A DNA stretch of 7,343 bases from Candidatus Altarchaeales archaeon (GTDB taxonomy: Archaea; Altiarchaeota; Altiarchaeia; IMC4; QMZM01). Numbering within the stretch: position 1 is the first letter of the stretch; every line of letters starts with the position of its first letter. Shown piece by piece: positions 1-6,557 of the stretch. The notes beneath the pieces are model-generated. The model had not been told where the DNA came from. It worked only from the letters and a program-made list of their open reading frames with translations, and did no database searches. Made by a program: the position numbers and the translations under genes. The DNA lies in assembly GCA_003663175.1 (NCBI GenBank), contig QMZM01000050.1, positions 1-7,343 of the forward strand, in the 5' to 3' direction.

Positions 1-1062
1 AGAACCTCGGTAGATTTTTTGATAAGATTGCTAAAATCTGCAACAGAATATGGAATTGATCGATATACGATAGCAGATACCGTTGGTGTGATGACTCCAG
101 AGAAGATAAAAGATATGTTCGCAAAGCTGAAGAAGGAGGCAAAAATTCCTCTCGGGGTTCATTGTCATGATGACTTTGGTTTGGCAACTGCAAATACAAT
201 TGCGGCAGTTAAGGGCGGTGCTCAGGTAGTTGATGTTGTGGTAAATGGTCTTGGGGAGAGGGCGGGGAATGCGTCTCTTGAGGAGGTTGTGATGGCATTA
301 AAACTTCTGGAAGACTACGAGACAAATATAAATACAAAGAAGATATCGAATCTGTCAGAATTGGTTGAGAAATTATTCGGCGTTCCAGTACCCCCAAACA
401 AGGCAATTGTTGGAGAGAATGCATTTACTCATGAAGCCGGAATTCATGTCGATGGTATCCTAAAAAAACCAGAAACTTACGAAGCAATAAAGCCAGAACT
501 TGTGGGAGCAAAGAGAAGATTCGTTCTTGGTAAGCATGTTGGAATGAAATCTGTTAAAAAGATGCTCGATGAATTGAACATCTCTGTAAATGATGAACAA
601 TTGAGGGAGATATTTGAGCAGATAAAATACATAGGAGATAAGGGGAAGAAGGTCACAAGTGCCGATTTAGAAGCAATTGCTCATTCGGTATTGGGGATTG
701 AAATTGAAAAGGCAATCAGGGTTGATGAATTGGTTGCAATTGCTGGAAATAGATTCACTCCAACCGCCTCGGTAAAGGTGAGGATTGATGGTAAGGAGAT
801 AAGAGCCTCTGGAATAGGAACAGGTCCCGTTGATGCCGCAATTAATGCAATAAGGCAAGCAACTAAGGACATACCATTTGAATTGATCGAGTACCATGTA
901 GACTCTATCTCTGGAGGAACCGATGCCGTTGTTGAGGTTATGGTAAAATTGAGGTCAAAGGGTAAGATAATTACTGCCAGGGGTGCTGGAACAGACATAG
1001 TTTTAGCGAGTGTTGATGCATTGGTCAATGGTCTAAATCTAATCCTGAGGAGAATTTCATAA
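1..1062 (+). CDS. 2-isopropylmalate synthase / (R)-citramalate synthase family protein, 5'-truncated by window edge
   Basis: The frame is open from base 1, so the start lies outside the window; the TTG at 19 is internal. The 353 visible residues cover the end of the catalytic TIM barrel and the complete C-terminal part of a LeuA/CimA enzyme, which condenses acetyl-CoA with a 2-oxo acid in leucine or isoleucine synthesis. Numbering from base 1: the metal-binding HCHDDFGLA has its histidines at about 54 and 56; GERAGNASLEE at about 85-95 supplies the conserved Asn; GENAFTHEAGIH and LGKHVG follow at about 138-149 and 176-181. The region from about 238 to the end is the LeuA allosteric dimer domain, with GTGPVDAAI and GTDIVLASVDA. 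Homocitrate synthases of the AksA type generally lack this domain, so LeuA or CimA is more likely. The substrate-specificity residues lie mostly upstream, so I do not choose between the two. The DUF434 gene follows after six bases in the same frame. Confidence 0.9.
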   Translation, partial: RTSVDFLIRLLKSATEYGIDRYTIADTVGVMTPEKIKDMFAKLKKEAKIPLGVHCHDDFGLATANTIAAVKGGAQVVDVVVNGLGERAGNASLEEVVMALKLLEDYETNINTKKISNLSELVEKLFGVPVPPNKAIVGENAFTHEAGIHVDGILKKPETYEAIKPELVGAKRRFVLGKHVGMKSVKKMLDELNISVNDEQLREIFEQIKYIGDKGKKVTSADLEAIAHSVLGIEIEKAIRVDELVAIAGNRFTPTASVKVRIDGKEIRASGIGTGPVDAAINAIRQATKDIPFELIEYHVDSISGGTDAVVEVMVKLRSKGKIITARGAGTDIVLASVDALVNGLNLILRRIS

Positions 1063-1068
1063 TTTTAA

Positions 1069-1701
1069 ATGAAAATCGATGATGCAATAAAGGACATGAA
1101 GTATCTCCTGGATAGGGGATATAAAAAGAGGACCGCACTGAATTTCGTCGCGAACCATTATAGACTCAATGAGAAGGACAGAAATTTTCTCCGGAGATAT
1201 GTCTTCTCAGAAGATGATATAAAAGAGCACGAATCAAAATTAATTCCCATTTCAAGGATTCGTGGCAGGGAGGTTGTTATTGATGGCTATAATGTACTTG
1301 TTACAGTTGAGGCGATTCTCAAGAAGAGAGACCTCGTATATGGAATGGATGGATTCCTTAGGGATTCAAGTGGTGCATACTCGAAATATAAATTTGATAA
1401 AAATACAAAAATAGCAATAAAGGAGATAATAAGGACACTAAAAAATTATAAGCCTAAGTATGTATTGTTTATATTTGATTCCCAGATATCGAGGAGTGGA
1501 GAGTTGGCAAGTTATGTCAGAAAGAAACTGCGTGAGTTTGATGTGAATGGTACTGCAAAGACAAGTAGATGTGCCGACTCCGAAATCATAAGGTTGAATA
1601 GAATAACAATGACAACAGACAGCATAATCATAAAAAAGGTTAATAAGGTTGTAGATATCTGCTCCGAAATTCATAAAGAAAAAAATAAATTTTTATTATA
1701 G
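1069..1701 (+). CDS. DUF434 domain protein with C-terminal PIN/NYN-like (DUF5616-type) region
   Basis: This is a 210-residue soluble protein of unknown function. Residues 1-60 (YLLDRGYKKRTALNFVANHY, then an LRRYVFS segment) match the DUF434 family known from archaea and some bacteria. Residues 65-200 match the domain that usually follows it (DUF5616-type): GREVVIDGYNVLVTVE at 66-81, FIFDSQISRSGE at 134-145, CADSEI at 168-173 and TTDSIII at 182-188. The order of a hydrophobic strand ending in Asp (D72), a second strand ending in Asp (D137), then D170 and D184, resembles the spaced acidic site of PIN/NYN ribonucleases. That is my inference from the pattern; no activity is established. ATG 1069 is six bases after the upstream stop. 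A GAGGAG at 1047-1052 is about 16 bases away, far for a ribosome site, so translation may be coupled to the upstream gene. No membrane segments or signal peptide are visible. Family assignment is firm, function unknown. Confidence 0.8.
   Translation: MKIDDAIKDMKYLLDRGYKKRTALNFVANHYRLNEKDRNFLRRYVFSEDDIKEHESKLIPISRIRGREVVIDGYNVLVTVEAILKKRDLVYGMDGFLRDSSGAYSKYKFDKNTKIAIKEIIRTLKNYKPKYVLFIFDSQISRSGELASYVRKKLREFDVNGTAKTSRCADSEIIRLNRITMTTDSIIIKKVNKVVDICSEIHKEKNKFLL
1690..1700 (+). promoter_or_regulatory. Candidate archaeal TATA box before the T2SF pair
   Basis: The run TTTTTATTATA overlaps the last codons of the DUF434 gene and is preceded by a purine-rich stretch that could be a BRE. Its centre lies about 28 bases upstream of ATG 1724. 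This fits an archaeal TATA box driving a nearly leaderless mRNA, and no ribosome binding site is visible before that ATG. The inference rests on spacing and composition in an AT-rich genome, so it is moderate at best. Confidence 0.4.
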
Positions 1702-1723
1702 AATAACTTAATACCTCTTAATA

Positions 1724-2668
1724 ATGGCTAAAAGAATCGGTTTTCTGGAATCGAGGTTTGTTAGAAATGCATCTAGAATATTCATTAGTTTTGGCAGTTT
1801 TCTTGCGGGTATGTTTCCGAAGATCGAGGTCAATCTGAAACAGTCCGGCATAGCAACAGACTATAATGTTAATGCAAGGGAATATATGGCAATATGCATA
1901 TTTGTATCGTCATTCACATTCATCACAATATTTTTTTCTCTTTCTGGTTTATTGCTAGTTGCTGGAGGGAGAAATCCCATAATAAAGGGTTCGATTGAAC
2001 TCGGCGAGATATCTCTGCCAATGGACATCTTGATAGGTTTGGTGTTTGCGTTGATCGTTTCATTATTCCTATTTATTCAGATGGTCTCGTATCCAAGTGT
2101 AATTGTGAATAGAAGGGTAAAGGATATTGACAGAAATTTGCTCTTTGTCTTGAGAACAATTCTCGTCCAAATTAGGTCTGGAATTCCGATCTTCGATACA
2201 TTCATATCAATTGCCACCTCCGATTATGGCGAAATCTCGAATGAATTTAGGAATGTCATCGAAAGGGTCAGGGCTGGGAGACCCATTATAGAAAGCCTGG
2301 AGGAACTTGCAGTTAGGAACCCATCTATCTACTTCAGAAGGGCATTATGGCAATTAGTAAATGCACTAAAGTCTGGCAGTGATGTTGGCGATAATCTCGA
2401 AAATGTGATTAAGTCATTATCAAAGGAACAACTTGTTGAGATAAGGCAATACCAATCTACACTAAATCCATTGGCAATGATGTATATGATGGTCGCAGTT
2501 ATCGCGCCATCCTTGGGAATTACGGTCCTTATTGTGCTCTCAACCTTCCCGGGGATGGAAAGCATCGGTAGAGAGGAGATATTCTGGGGATTATTGGCGG
2601 GTGTCGCATTTATGCAATTTATGTTCATGAGTGTAATAAAATCGAAGAGACCGAATTTGATGAGTTAA
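1724..2668 (+). CDS. TadB/TadC-like type II/IV secretion platform membrane protein (T2SF domain)
   Basis: This 314-residue integral membrane protein belongs to the T2SF (GspF/PilC/TadB-TadC/ArlJ) family, the inner-membrane platform on which a secretion ATPase acts to assemble pilin-like filaments. Hydrophobic segments lie at about 55-82, 100-122, 250-276 and 286-304. The cytoplasmic helical T2SF domain, about 135-250, includes NLLFVLRTILVQIRSGIPIF, the RAGRPIIESLEELA turn and LVNALKSGSDVGDNLENV. It carries one T2SF domain, unlike the archaellum protein ArlJ/FlaJ, which is about twice as long with two, so a TadB/TadC or Epd-like pilus platform fits better. Start ATG 1724 lacks a ribosome site but has a TATA-like box upstream. 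The next gene, 17 bases on, is a second member of the family, and the two probably form a heteromeric platform. No ATPase or pilin gene is in the window, so the filament type is unknown. Confidence 0.85.
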   Translation: MAKRIGFLESRFVRNASRIFISFGSFLAGMFPKIEVNLKQSGIATDYNVNAREYMAICIFVSSFTFITIFFSLSGLLLVAGGRNPIIKGSIELGEISLPMDILIGLVFALIVSLFLFIQMVSYPSVIVNRRVKDIDRNLLFVLRTILVQIRSGIPIFDTFISIATSDYGEISNEFRNVIERVRAGRPIIESLEELAVRNPSIYFRRALWQLVNALKSGSDVGDNLENVIKSLSKEQLVEIRQYQSTLNPLAMMYMMVAVIAPSLGITVLIVLSTFPGMESIGREEIFWGLLAGVAFMQFMFMSVIKSKRPNLMS

Positions 2669-2671
2669 ATT

Positions 2672-2676
2672 AAAGG
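2672..2676 (+). promoter_or_regulatory. Ribosome binding site of the second T2SF gene
   Basis: AAAGG in the 17-base gap after the first T2SF gene sits about nine bases before ATG 2686. An earlier ATG at 2678 stops after three codons, so 2686 is the real start. Confidence 0.55.
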
Positions 2677-2685
2677 AATGTTAGA

Positions 2686-3672
2686 ATGAAGATATACACC
2701 ATAATAGCAAGGATATTACCAGTTAGGATAAGGGCAAAATTTCGCCAATTAATAATGTATTCAAATCTAAATTTAGATCCAGACAGCTTTCTCGGATTTA
2801 TAATTCTTTTCGGGCTCTTATCAAGCTTGGTGTTCGCTTACACTCTCGCAGCGCTTGGAATGGGTAATTTTATATTAATATTCATAGTCCTATTTGTTTT
2901 GATCGAATTCTCTTTCTACATAATTATTTTATTCTCAATTGACTCAAAGACGAAGGCAGTTGAAGAGGTTTTACCAGACGCGCTTCAATTAATGTCATCC
3001 AATATAAGAGCGGGTCTGACAACAGATAAAGCACTACTGCTTGCTGCAAGACCAGAATTTGGACCACTGGCGGAGGAGATAAGGAGGGTTGGCAGAGAAA
3101 CCATGACTGGAAGAAATCTGGCTTATGCTCTAATGAAGACCACCACTCGAATAAAATCCGAAACCCTGAAGAGGACAATAGATTTGATTGTAAATAGCAT
3201 AAAATCTGGTGGGAAATTGGCAGATTTGTTGGATCAGACTGCGAGTGATTTGAGAGACCAAGAGATGATTAAAAAGGAGATATCCGCAAGTGTCTTGATG
3301 TATGTTATATTCATCTTTGTCGCAATTGCGTTTGGAGCACCCCTGCTTTTTGCAATGTCATCATTCTTGGTAAAGATTTTAACAAAGAATATGCAACTAA
3401 TTTCTGAGGGGATGCCATCTGGCGGTCTCGAGGGCGCGCCAATATCAATAACAAACATAACCCTCGACCAAGATTTTATAAATTTCTATGCAATTGTTTC
3501 TTTGACTGTGACATCATTCTTTGGTTCGGTAATAATTGGTTTAATTCTGAGGGGTGATGAAAAGTATGGATTAAAGTACTTGCCGATAATGTTACTCATT
3601 GCTATTGGTTTATTCTTCCTGGGTAATTTTGCAATGGAATCGCTATTTGGAAAAATGATGGAGGTTGCTTAA
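2686..3672 (+). CDS. TadC-like type II/IV secretion platform membrane protein (T2SF domain), second copy
   Basis: This 328-residue membrane protein is distantly related to its upstream neighbour and is its likely partner in a pilus or secretion platform. Hydrophobic segments lie at about 34-58, 60-85, 201-232, 266-289 and 296-318. The soluble T2SF domain, about 90-200, contains LPDALQLMSSNIRAGLTTDKAL, then the TMTGRNLAYALMK turn and IVNSIKSGGKLADLLDQTASDL, which align with NLLFVLRTILVQIRSGIPIF, VRAGRPIIESLEEL and LVNALKSGSDVGDNLENV of the neighbour. A Gly/Pro/Ser-rich loop at 239-258 separates the third and fourth membrane segments and probably faces the outside. The start is supported by AAAGG at 2672-2676, about nine bases before ATG 2686, so this gene is internal to a two-gene operon, while the first gene is probably leaderless. 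Paired single-domain T2SF proteins are typical of Tad-like systems; the substrate cannot be told from this window. Confidence 0.85.
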   Translation: MKIYTIIARILPVRIRAKFRQLIMYSNLNLDPDSFLGFIILFGLLSSLVFAYTLAALGMGNFILIFIVLFVLIEFSFYIIILFSIDSKTKAVEEVLPDALQLMSSNIRAGLTTDKALLLAARPEFGPLAEEIRRVGRETMTGRNLAYALMKTTTRIKSETLKRTIDLIVNSIKSGGKLADLLDQTASDLRDQEMIKKEISASVLMYVIFIFVAIAFGAPLLFAMSSFLVKILTKNMQLISEGMPSGGLEGAPISITNITLDQDFINFYAIVSLTVTSFFGSVIIGLILRGDEKYGLKYLPIMLLIAIGLFFLGNFAMESLFGKMMEVA

Positions 3673-3677
3673 TAAAG

Positions 3678-3698
3678 ACTAAATCGAATTAATTTAGT
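3678..3698. repeat. Perfect 7-bp inverted repeat (possible terminator or operator)
   Basis: ACTAAAT (3678-3684) and ATTTAGT (3692-3698) are exact reverse complements with a 7-base spacer. The element lies just after the stop of the second T2SF gene and before the glutaredoxin start, followed by T-rich sequence. It could fold as a weak A/T hairpin that helps end the upstream transcript, or be a dyad operator for the glutaredoxin gene. In such AT-rich DNA a chance dyad is possible. Confidence 0.4.
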
Positions 3699-3712
3699 TT
3701 AATTTATGATGA

Positions 3713-3717
3713 GTGAT
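3713..3717 (+). promoter_or_regulatory. Ribosome binding site of the glutaredoxin gene; decides start at 3722
   Basis: GTGAT matches part of the archaeal Shine-Dalgarno consensus GGAGGTGAT at a sensible distance from ATG 3722. The same bases would be read as an alternative GTG start, which would leave no ribosome site in place. The same arrangement recurs at the adenosyltransferase start. Confidence 0.5.
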
Positions 3718-3721
3718 TGAA

Positions 3722-3961
3722 ATGGGTGTTATAGTATACACAACTCCGACATGTCCATTCTGCAAGATGGCAATGAACTACCTTAGAGAGAATGGAATAG
3801 ATTTTGTTGAGAAGGATGTTTCTATAGACAGGGAGGCTGCAAAAGAGATGATTGAGAAGAGTGGTCAGATGGGTGTTCCAGTTATTGATATAAATGGCAA
3901 AATTATTGTGGGATTTGTCCCTGAGGAGATAGAGAAGGCTGTTAGGGAATCTAAGAAATAA
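3722..3961 (+). CDS. Glutaredoxin / NrdH-like thiol-disulfide oxidoreductase
   Basis: This 79-residue cytosolic protein has a complete glutaredoxin/thioredoxin fold in miniature: strand GVIVYTT, the redox centre CPFC at C11 and C14 with its helix, strand IDFVEKDV, the cis-proline motif GVPVI (P53), then strand KIIVGF and a C-terminal helix. Proteins of this type reduce disulfides of partner enzymes, including ribonucleotide reductases. A GTG at 3713 in frame would add three residues, but that GTGAT matches the complement of the 16S rRNA 3' end and sits about five bases before ATG 3722. I therefore read it as the ribosome site and take 3722 as the start. The 3' end overlaps the convergent hydrolase gene by 11 bases. 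The divergent nrdJ just beyond that gene has a CxxC tail needing a reductant, so this protein is a plausible donor; that pairing is inference. It is less similar to classical CPYC glutathione-dependent glutaredoxins. Confidence 0.85.
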   Translation: MGVIVYTTPTCPFCKMAMNYLRENGIDFVEKDVSIDREAAKEMIEKSGQMGVPVIDINGKIIVGFVPEEIEKAVRESKK

Positions 3962-4487
3962 ATTCTGATAATGAAACAATCCTTGTGTTATATAGATTCT
4001 CCATAACTCTGAATGAATATTCTTTTGCTTCGTCAGACAGGGATTCCGTACATTCCTTTGGAATGATTGTCTTATAGCCACGATAGAATGCATCTGCTGC
4101 AGTGTGTTGAACGCATATGTCTGTCAATATACCACATATTATAATTTCCCCAATTTTTAATTCTCTGAGCAATGAATCCAGTCCCGTCTGGAAGAATGCG
4201 CTGTACCTTCTCTTTTTGATAATAAAATCTTCTTCTCTTGGTTTTAATTCGGGGATTATCTCGGATCCTTTAGTTCCTTGAACTGCATGCTCTGGCCACT
4301 TCTCAAATTCTGAATCATTCTTTATATGACTATCACATACATAGATCACCGGAATTCCATTCTCTCTTGAATATTGGATCAATTTTCTTACATTGGGAAT
4401 AATTCTCTGACATCTCTCGCACCTTAATTTCCCATAAAGAAAGTCATTCAACATGTCTATAACAAGCAATGCCATTCTGTTTTTCAT
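3951..4487 (-). CDS. Isochorismatase-family cysteine hydrolase, nicotinamidase-like
   Basis: This 178-residue cytosolic hydrolase carries the catalytic triad of the family: D11 in LLVIDMLNDF, K92 in the KRRYSAFF segment, and nucleophile C125 in GILTDICVQHTAADAF, with the cis-peptide motif before it. It also has D52 and H54 (CDSH) and H67 (WPEHAVQGTKG), which line up with the zinc ligands of nicotinamidases. It may therefore convert nicotinamide to nicotinate for NAD salvage. Family members include other amidases, so the substrate is inferred. A CxxC at 23-26 (LRCERC) is unusual and could be a surface disulfide. The stop overlaps the end of the glutaredoxin gene. ATG 4487 is preferred because a TATA-like box lies about 22 bases upstream on this strand; M5 at 4475 is an alternative that would barely shorten it. 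It is transcribed away from nrdJ across a 47-base gap. Confidence 0.85.
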   Translation of the reverse strand: MKNRMALLVIDMLNDFLYGKLRCERCQRIIPNVRKLIQYSRENGIPVIYVCDSHIKNDSEFEKWPEHAVQGTKGSEIIPELKPREEDFIIKKRRYSAFFQTGLDSLLRELKIGEIIICGILTDICVQHTAADAFYRGYKTIIPKECTESLSDEAKEYSFRVMENLYNTRIVSLSEFIS

Positions 4488-4502
4488 ATATAATTATTCC
4501 AA

Positions 4503-4516
4503 TTTAATATTTATTA
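4503..4516. promoter_or_regulatory. Shared TATA-like box between the hydrolase and nrdJ genes
   Basis: TTTAATATTTATTA lies in the 47-base divergent gap. Its centre is about 26 bases from ATG 4535 (plus) and about 22 from ATG 4487 (minus), both near the usual distance from an archaeal TATA box to the transcription start. Neither gene has a convincing ribosome site, so leaderless transcription in both directions from one box is plausible. Composition alone could produce such a run here. Confidence 0.45.
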
Positions 4517-4534
4517 GTGGAATGAATCGTCAGA

Positions 4535-6556
4535 ATGAGAATAAGGAAGGTAAGGAAGAGAGATGGTAGAACAGTGGAATTCGAGAGGGATAAGATTGTT
4601 AATGCGATACATAAGGCAGCAATAGCAGTGAAGAGGGAAGACAGAGATCTTGCAGATAAATTGGCCAGAGAGGTTGTTGATACTCTTGAAAGAAAATTCA
4701 AAGGAAGGATTCCATCGGTTGAGGATATTCAAGATGTTGTTGAGAAGGTTCTCATTAAGAGTGGTCATGCAAAGATTGCAAAGGCATACATAGTCTACAG
4801 AAAAAAGAGGGAGGAAATAAGGAAGGCTAAGGCTGTCTATGGCATATACGATGAATTAAAATTGTCCGTGAATGCTATAAAGGTTCTTGAGAAGAGATAT
4901 CTAAGGAGGGATGAGAACAGAAGAATTATTGAAACACCAATTGAGATGTTTCAGAGGGTTGCGAGGACGATTGCAAAGCCAGACGGGGGGTATGGTGGTG
5001 ATGTAAGGAAAACCGAGATCGAATTCTATAAGTTAATGACAAGGTTAGAATTTCTACCGAATTCTCCGACACTGATGAATGCCGGCACTCGCCTGGGACA
5101 ATTATCTGCTTGTTTCGTTTTACCTGTAGAAGATTCGATGGAAAGTATCTTCGAGGCTGTTAAGAACGCAGCATTAATCCATCAGTCTGGGGGCGGCACT
5201 GGATTCTCGTTCTCGAGATTAAGACCAAAGGGCGATGTAGTAATGTCAACTGGTGGAATTGCCTCGGGACCAGTTTCATTTATGCGCGTCTTTAATGTGG
5301 CGACAGAGGTTATAAAACAGGGCGGTAAGAGGAGGGGGGCAAATATGGGTATCCTCAGAGTTGATCATCCAGATATAATTGAATTTATAACAGCAAAGGA
5401 AAGGGAAAATTTTTTAAGGAATTTCAACATCTCGGTTGGAATTACAGATAAATTCATGAACGCTGTTAAGAAGAATAGAAAATATTCTCTCATAAATCCA
5501 AGAACTAAGAGGGTTGTTAAGAGATTGCCTGCAAGAAAGGTATTTGACTTAATAGTTACGATGGCATGGAAGAACGGAGAACCCGGCCTTATATTTCTCG
5601 ATACCATAAACAGGAAGAATCCAACCCCAGAACTTGGTATGATAGAAGCCACAAATCCATGTGGTGAAGTTCCGCTTTTGCCTTATGAAAGTTGTAATCT
5701 CGGCTCCATAAATCTTTCAAAGATGGTCAATGACGGAAAAATAGACTGGGAAAAATTAGAAAAGGCAGTAAGATTGGGGGTTCATTTCTTGGATAATGTG
5801 ATTGATGCGAATAAATATCCATTACCTGAGATAGAAAAGGCAACCAAGGATAATAGAAAGATCGGCTTGGGTGTGATGGGCTTTGCGGACCTTCTGATAA
5901 AATTAAGGATTCCCTATAATTCTGAAAAGGCTATAAAGACGGCAGAGAAGGTTATGAAATTTATACAAGTAAAATCTAAAGAGAAGTCAGAGGAATTGGC
6001 CAAGGAGAGAGAGGTATTTCCAAATTTTGATAAGAGCATATACCATGGAAAGAGAAAATTGAGAAATGCTACAACAACAGCAATAGCCCCAACCGGGAGC
6101 ATAAGTATAATTGCAAACTGCTCATCTGGAATTGAACCAATATTTGCAATTTCTTATATAAGACATGCCATTGAGACGGAATTAATCGAGATAAATCCTC
6201 TCTTTGAGGAAATTGCAAGGGAAGAGGGTTTTTATTCGGAGGAATTGATGAGAGAGATTGCAAAGAACGGCTCAATTCAGAATATAAAGGAAATTCCAAG
6301 GAGAATTAGAAGAGTATTCGTCACAGCATTGGATATAGAACCAGAGTGGCATGTCAGAATGCAAGCAGCATTTCAGAAATATGTAGATAATTCCATCTCG
6401 AAGACAATAAATTTCCCTCACGATGCAACTCCAGAGGATATTGAAAAAGCATTTATGCTCGCCTACGAACTTGGATGTAAGGGAATCACAGTTTATAGAT
6501 ACGGTAGCAGGGAGGAACAAGTTCTGACGATAACATGCCCAGTCTGTGAAATATAA
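4535..6556 (+). CDS. nrdJ: Adenosylcobalamin-dependent (class II) ribonucleoside-diphosphate reductase
   Basis: This 673-residue enzyme reduces ribonucleotides to deoxyribonucleotides with a radical made from coenzyme B12. Residues 2-90 form an ATP-cone, the allosteric nucleotide-binding domain (IRKVRKRDGRTVEFERDKI). The catalytic barrel follows: C193 in SACFVLPVED, the HQSGGGTGFSFSRLRP segment at 216-231 typical of class II, NPCGE at 374-378 (N374, thiyl-radical C376, E378), C387 in ESCNLGS, and the phosphate-binding PTGSIS at 519-524. C193 and C387 are the pair oxidised in each cycle. The C-terminus ends in CPVC (C668, C671), the swinging-arm pair that re-reduces the active site. Many archaeal NrdJ proteins carry another 80 or more residues, including a TSCPD zinc domain; here these are absent and the stop comes two residues after the CxxC. 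No intein is present. An in-frame stop at 4523 makes ATG 4535 the first good start, and it lacks a ribosome site. The adenosyltransferase gene follows after one base. Confidence 0.95.
   Translation: MRIRKVRKRDGRTVEFERDKIVNAIHKAAIAVKREDRDLADKLAREVVDTLERKFKGRIPSVEDIQDVVEKVLIKSGHAKIAKAYIVYRKKREEIRKAKAVYGIYDELKLSVNAIKVLEKRYLRRDENRRIIETPIEMFQRVARTIAKPDGGYGGDVRKTEIEFYKLMTRLEFLPNSPTLMNAGTRLGQLSACFVLPVEDSMESIFEAVKNAALIHQSGGGTGFSFSRLRPKGDVVMSTGGIASGPVSFMRVFNVATEVIKQGGKRRGANMGILRVDHPDIIEFITAKERENFLRNFNISVGITDKFMNAVKKNRKYSLINPRTKRVVKRLPARKVFDLIVTMAWKNGEPGLIFLDTINRKNPTPELGMIEATNPCGEVPLLPYESCNLGSINLSKMVNDGKIDWEKLEKAVRLGVHFLDNVIDANKYPLPEIEKATKDNRKIGLGVMGFADLLIKLRIPYNSEKAIKTAEKVMKFIQVKSKEKSEELAKEREVFPNFDKSIYHGKRKLRNATTTAIAPTGSISIIANCSSGIEPIFAISYIRHAIETELIEINPLFEEIAREEGFYSEELMREIAKNGSIQNIKEIPRRIRRVFVTALDIEPEWHVRMQAAFQKYVDNSISKTINFPHDATPEDIEKAFMLAYELGCKGITVYRYGSREEQVLTITCPVCEI
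6546..6549 (+). promoter_or_regulatory. Ribosome binding site of the adenosyltransferase gene, inside the nrdJ end
   Basis: GTGA within the last codons of nrdJ sits eight bases before ATG 6558 and fits the anti-Shine-Dalgarno sequence. Read as a GTG start it would add four residues (MKYK) and overlap nrdJ by 11 bases. By analogy with the glutaredoxin gene I favour the ribosome-site reading. Confidence 0.45.
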
Positions 6557-6557
6557 A

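Noticed and set aside
209..424. Reverse-strand open frames inside the synthase gene and similar ones under other genes
   Set aside because: They lie wholly opposite well-supported genes, have biased composition and no recognisable motifs or start signals; they are antisense shadows.
1724..3672. The two T2SF genes as one frameshifted archaellum ArlJ/FlaJ gene
   Set aside because: Each has its own start, N-terminal cytoplasmic part and membrane segments, with a 17-base gap and a ribosome site for the second, so they are two proteins rather than a broken one.
3706..3712. ATGATGA, which equals the box C consensus of C/D guide RNAs
   Set aside because: No box D (CTGA) at a suitable distance downstream and no C'/D' pair; the bases lie in the leader and ribosome-site region of the glutaredoxin gene.
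4488..4534. Cobalamin riboswitch or long regulatory leader before nrdJ
   Set aside because: The gap is only 47 bases and AT-rich, too short for such an RNA, and nothing resembling a B12-box was seen.
4535..6556. Possible intein in NrdJ, common in archaeal class II reductases
   Set aside because: The catalytic motifs are evenly spaced (11 residues from C376 to C387) and the sequence is continuous with no splicing or endonuclease motifs.
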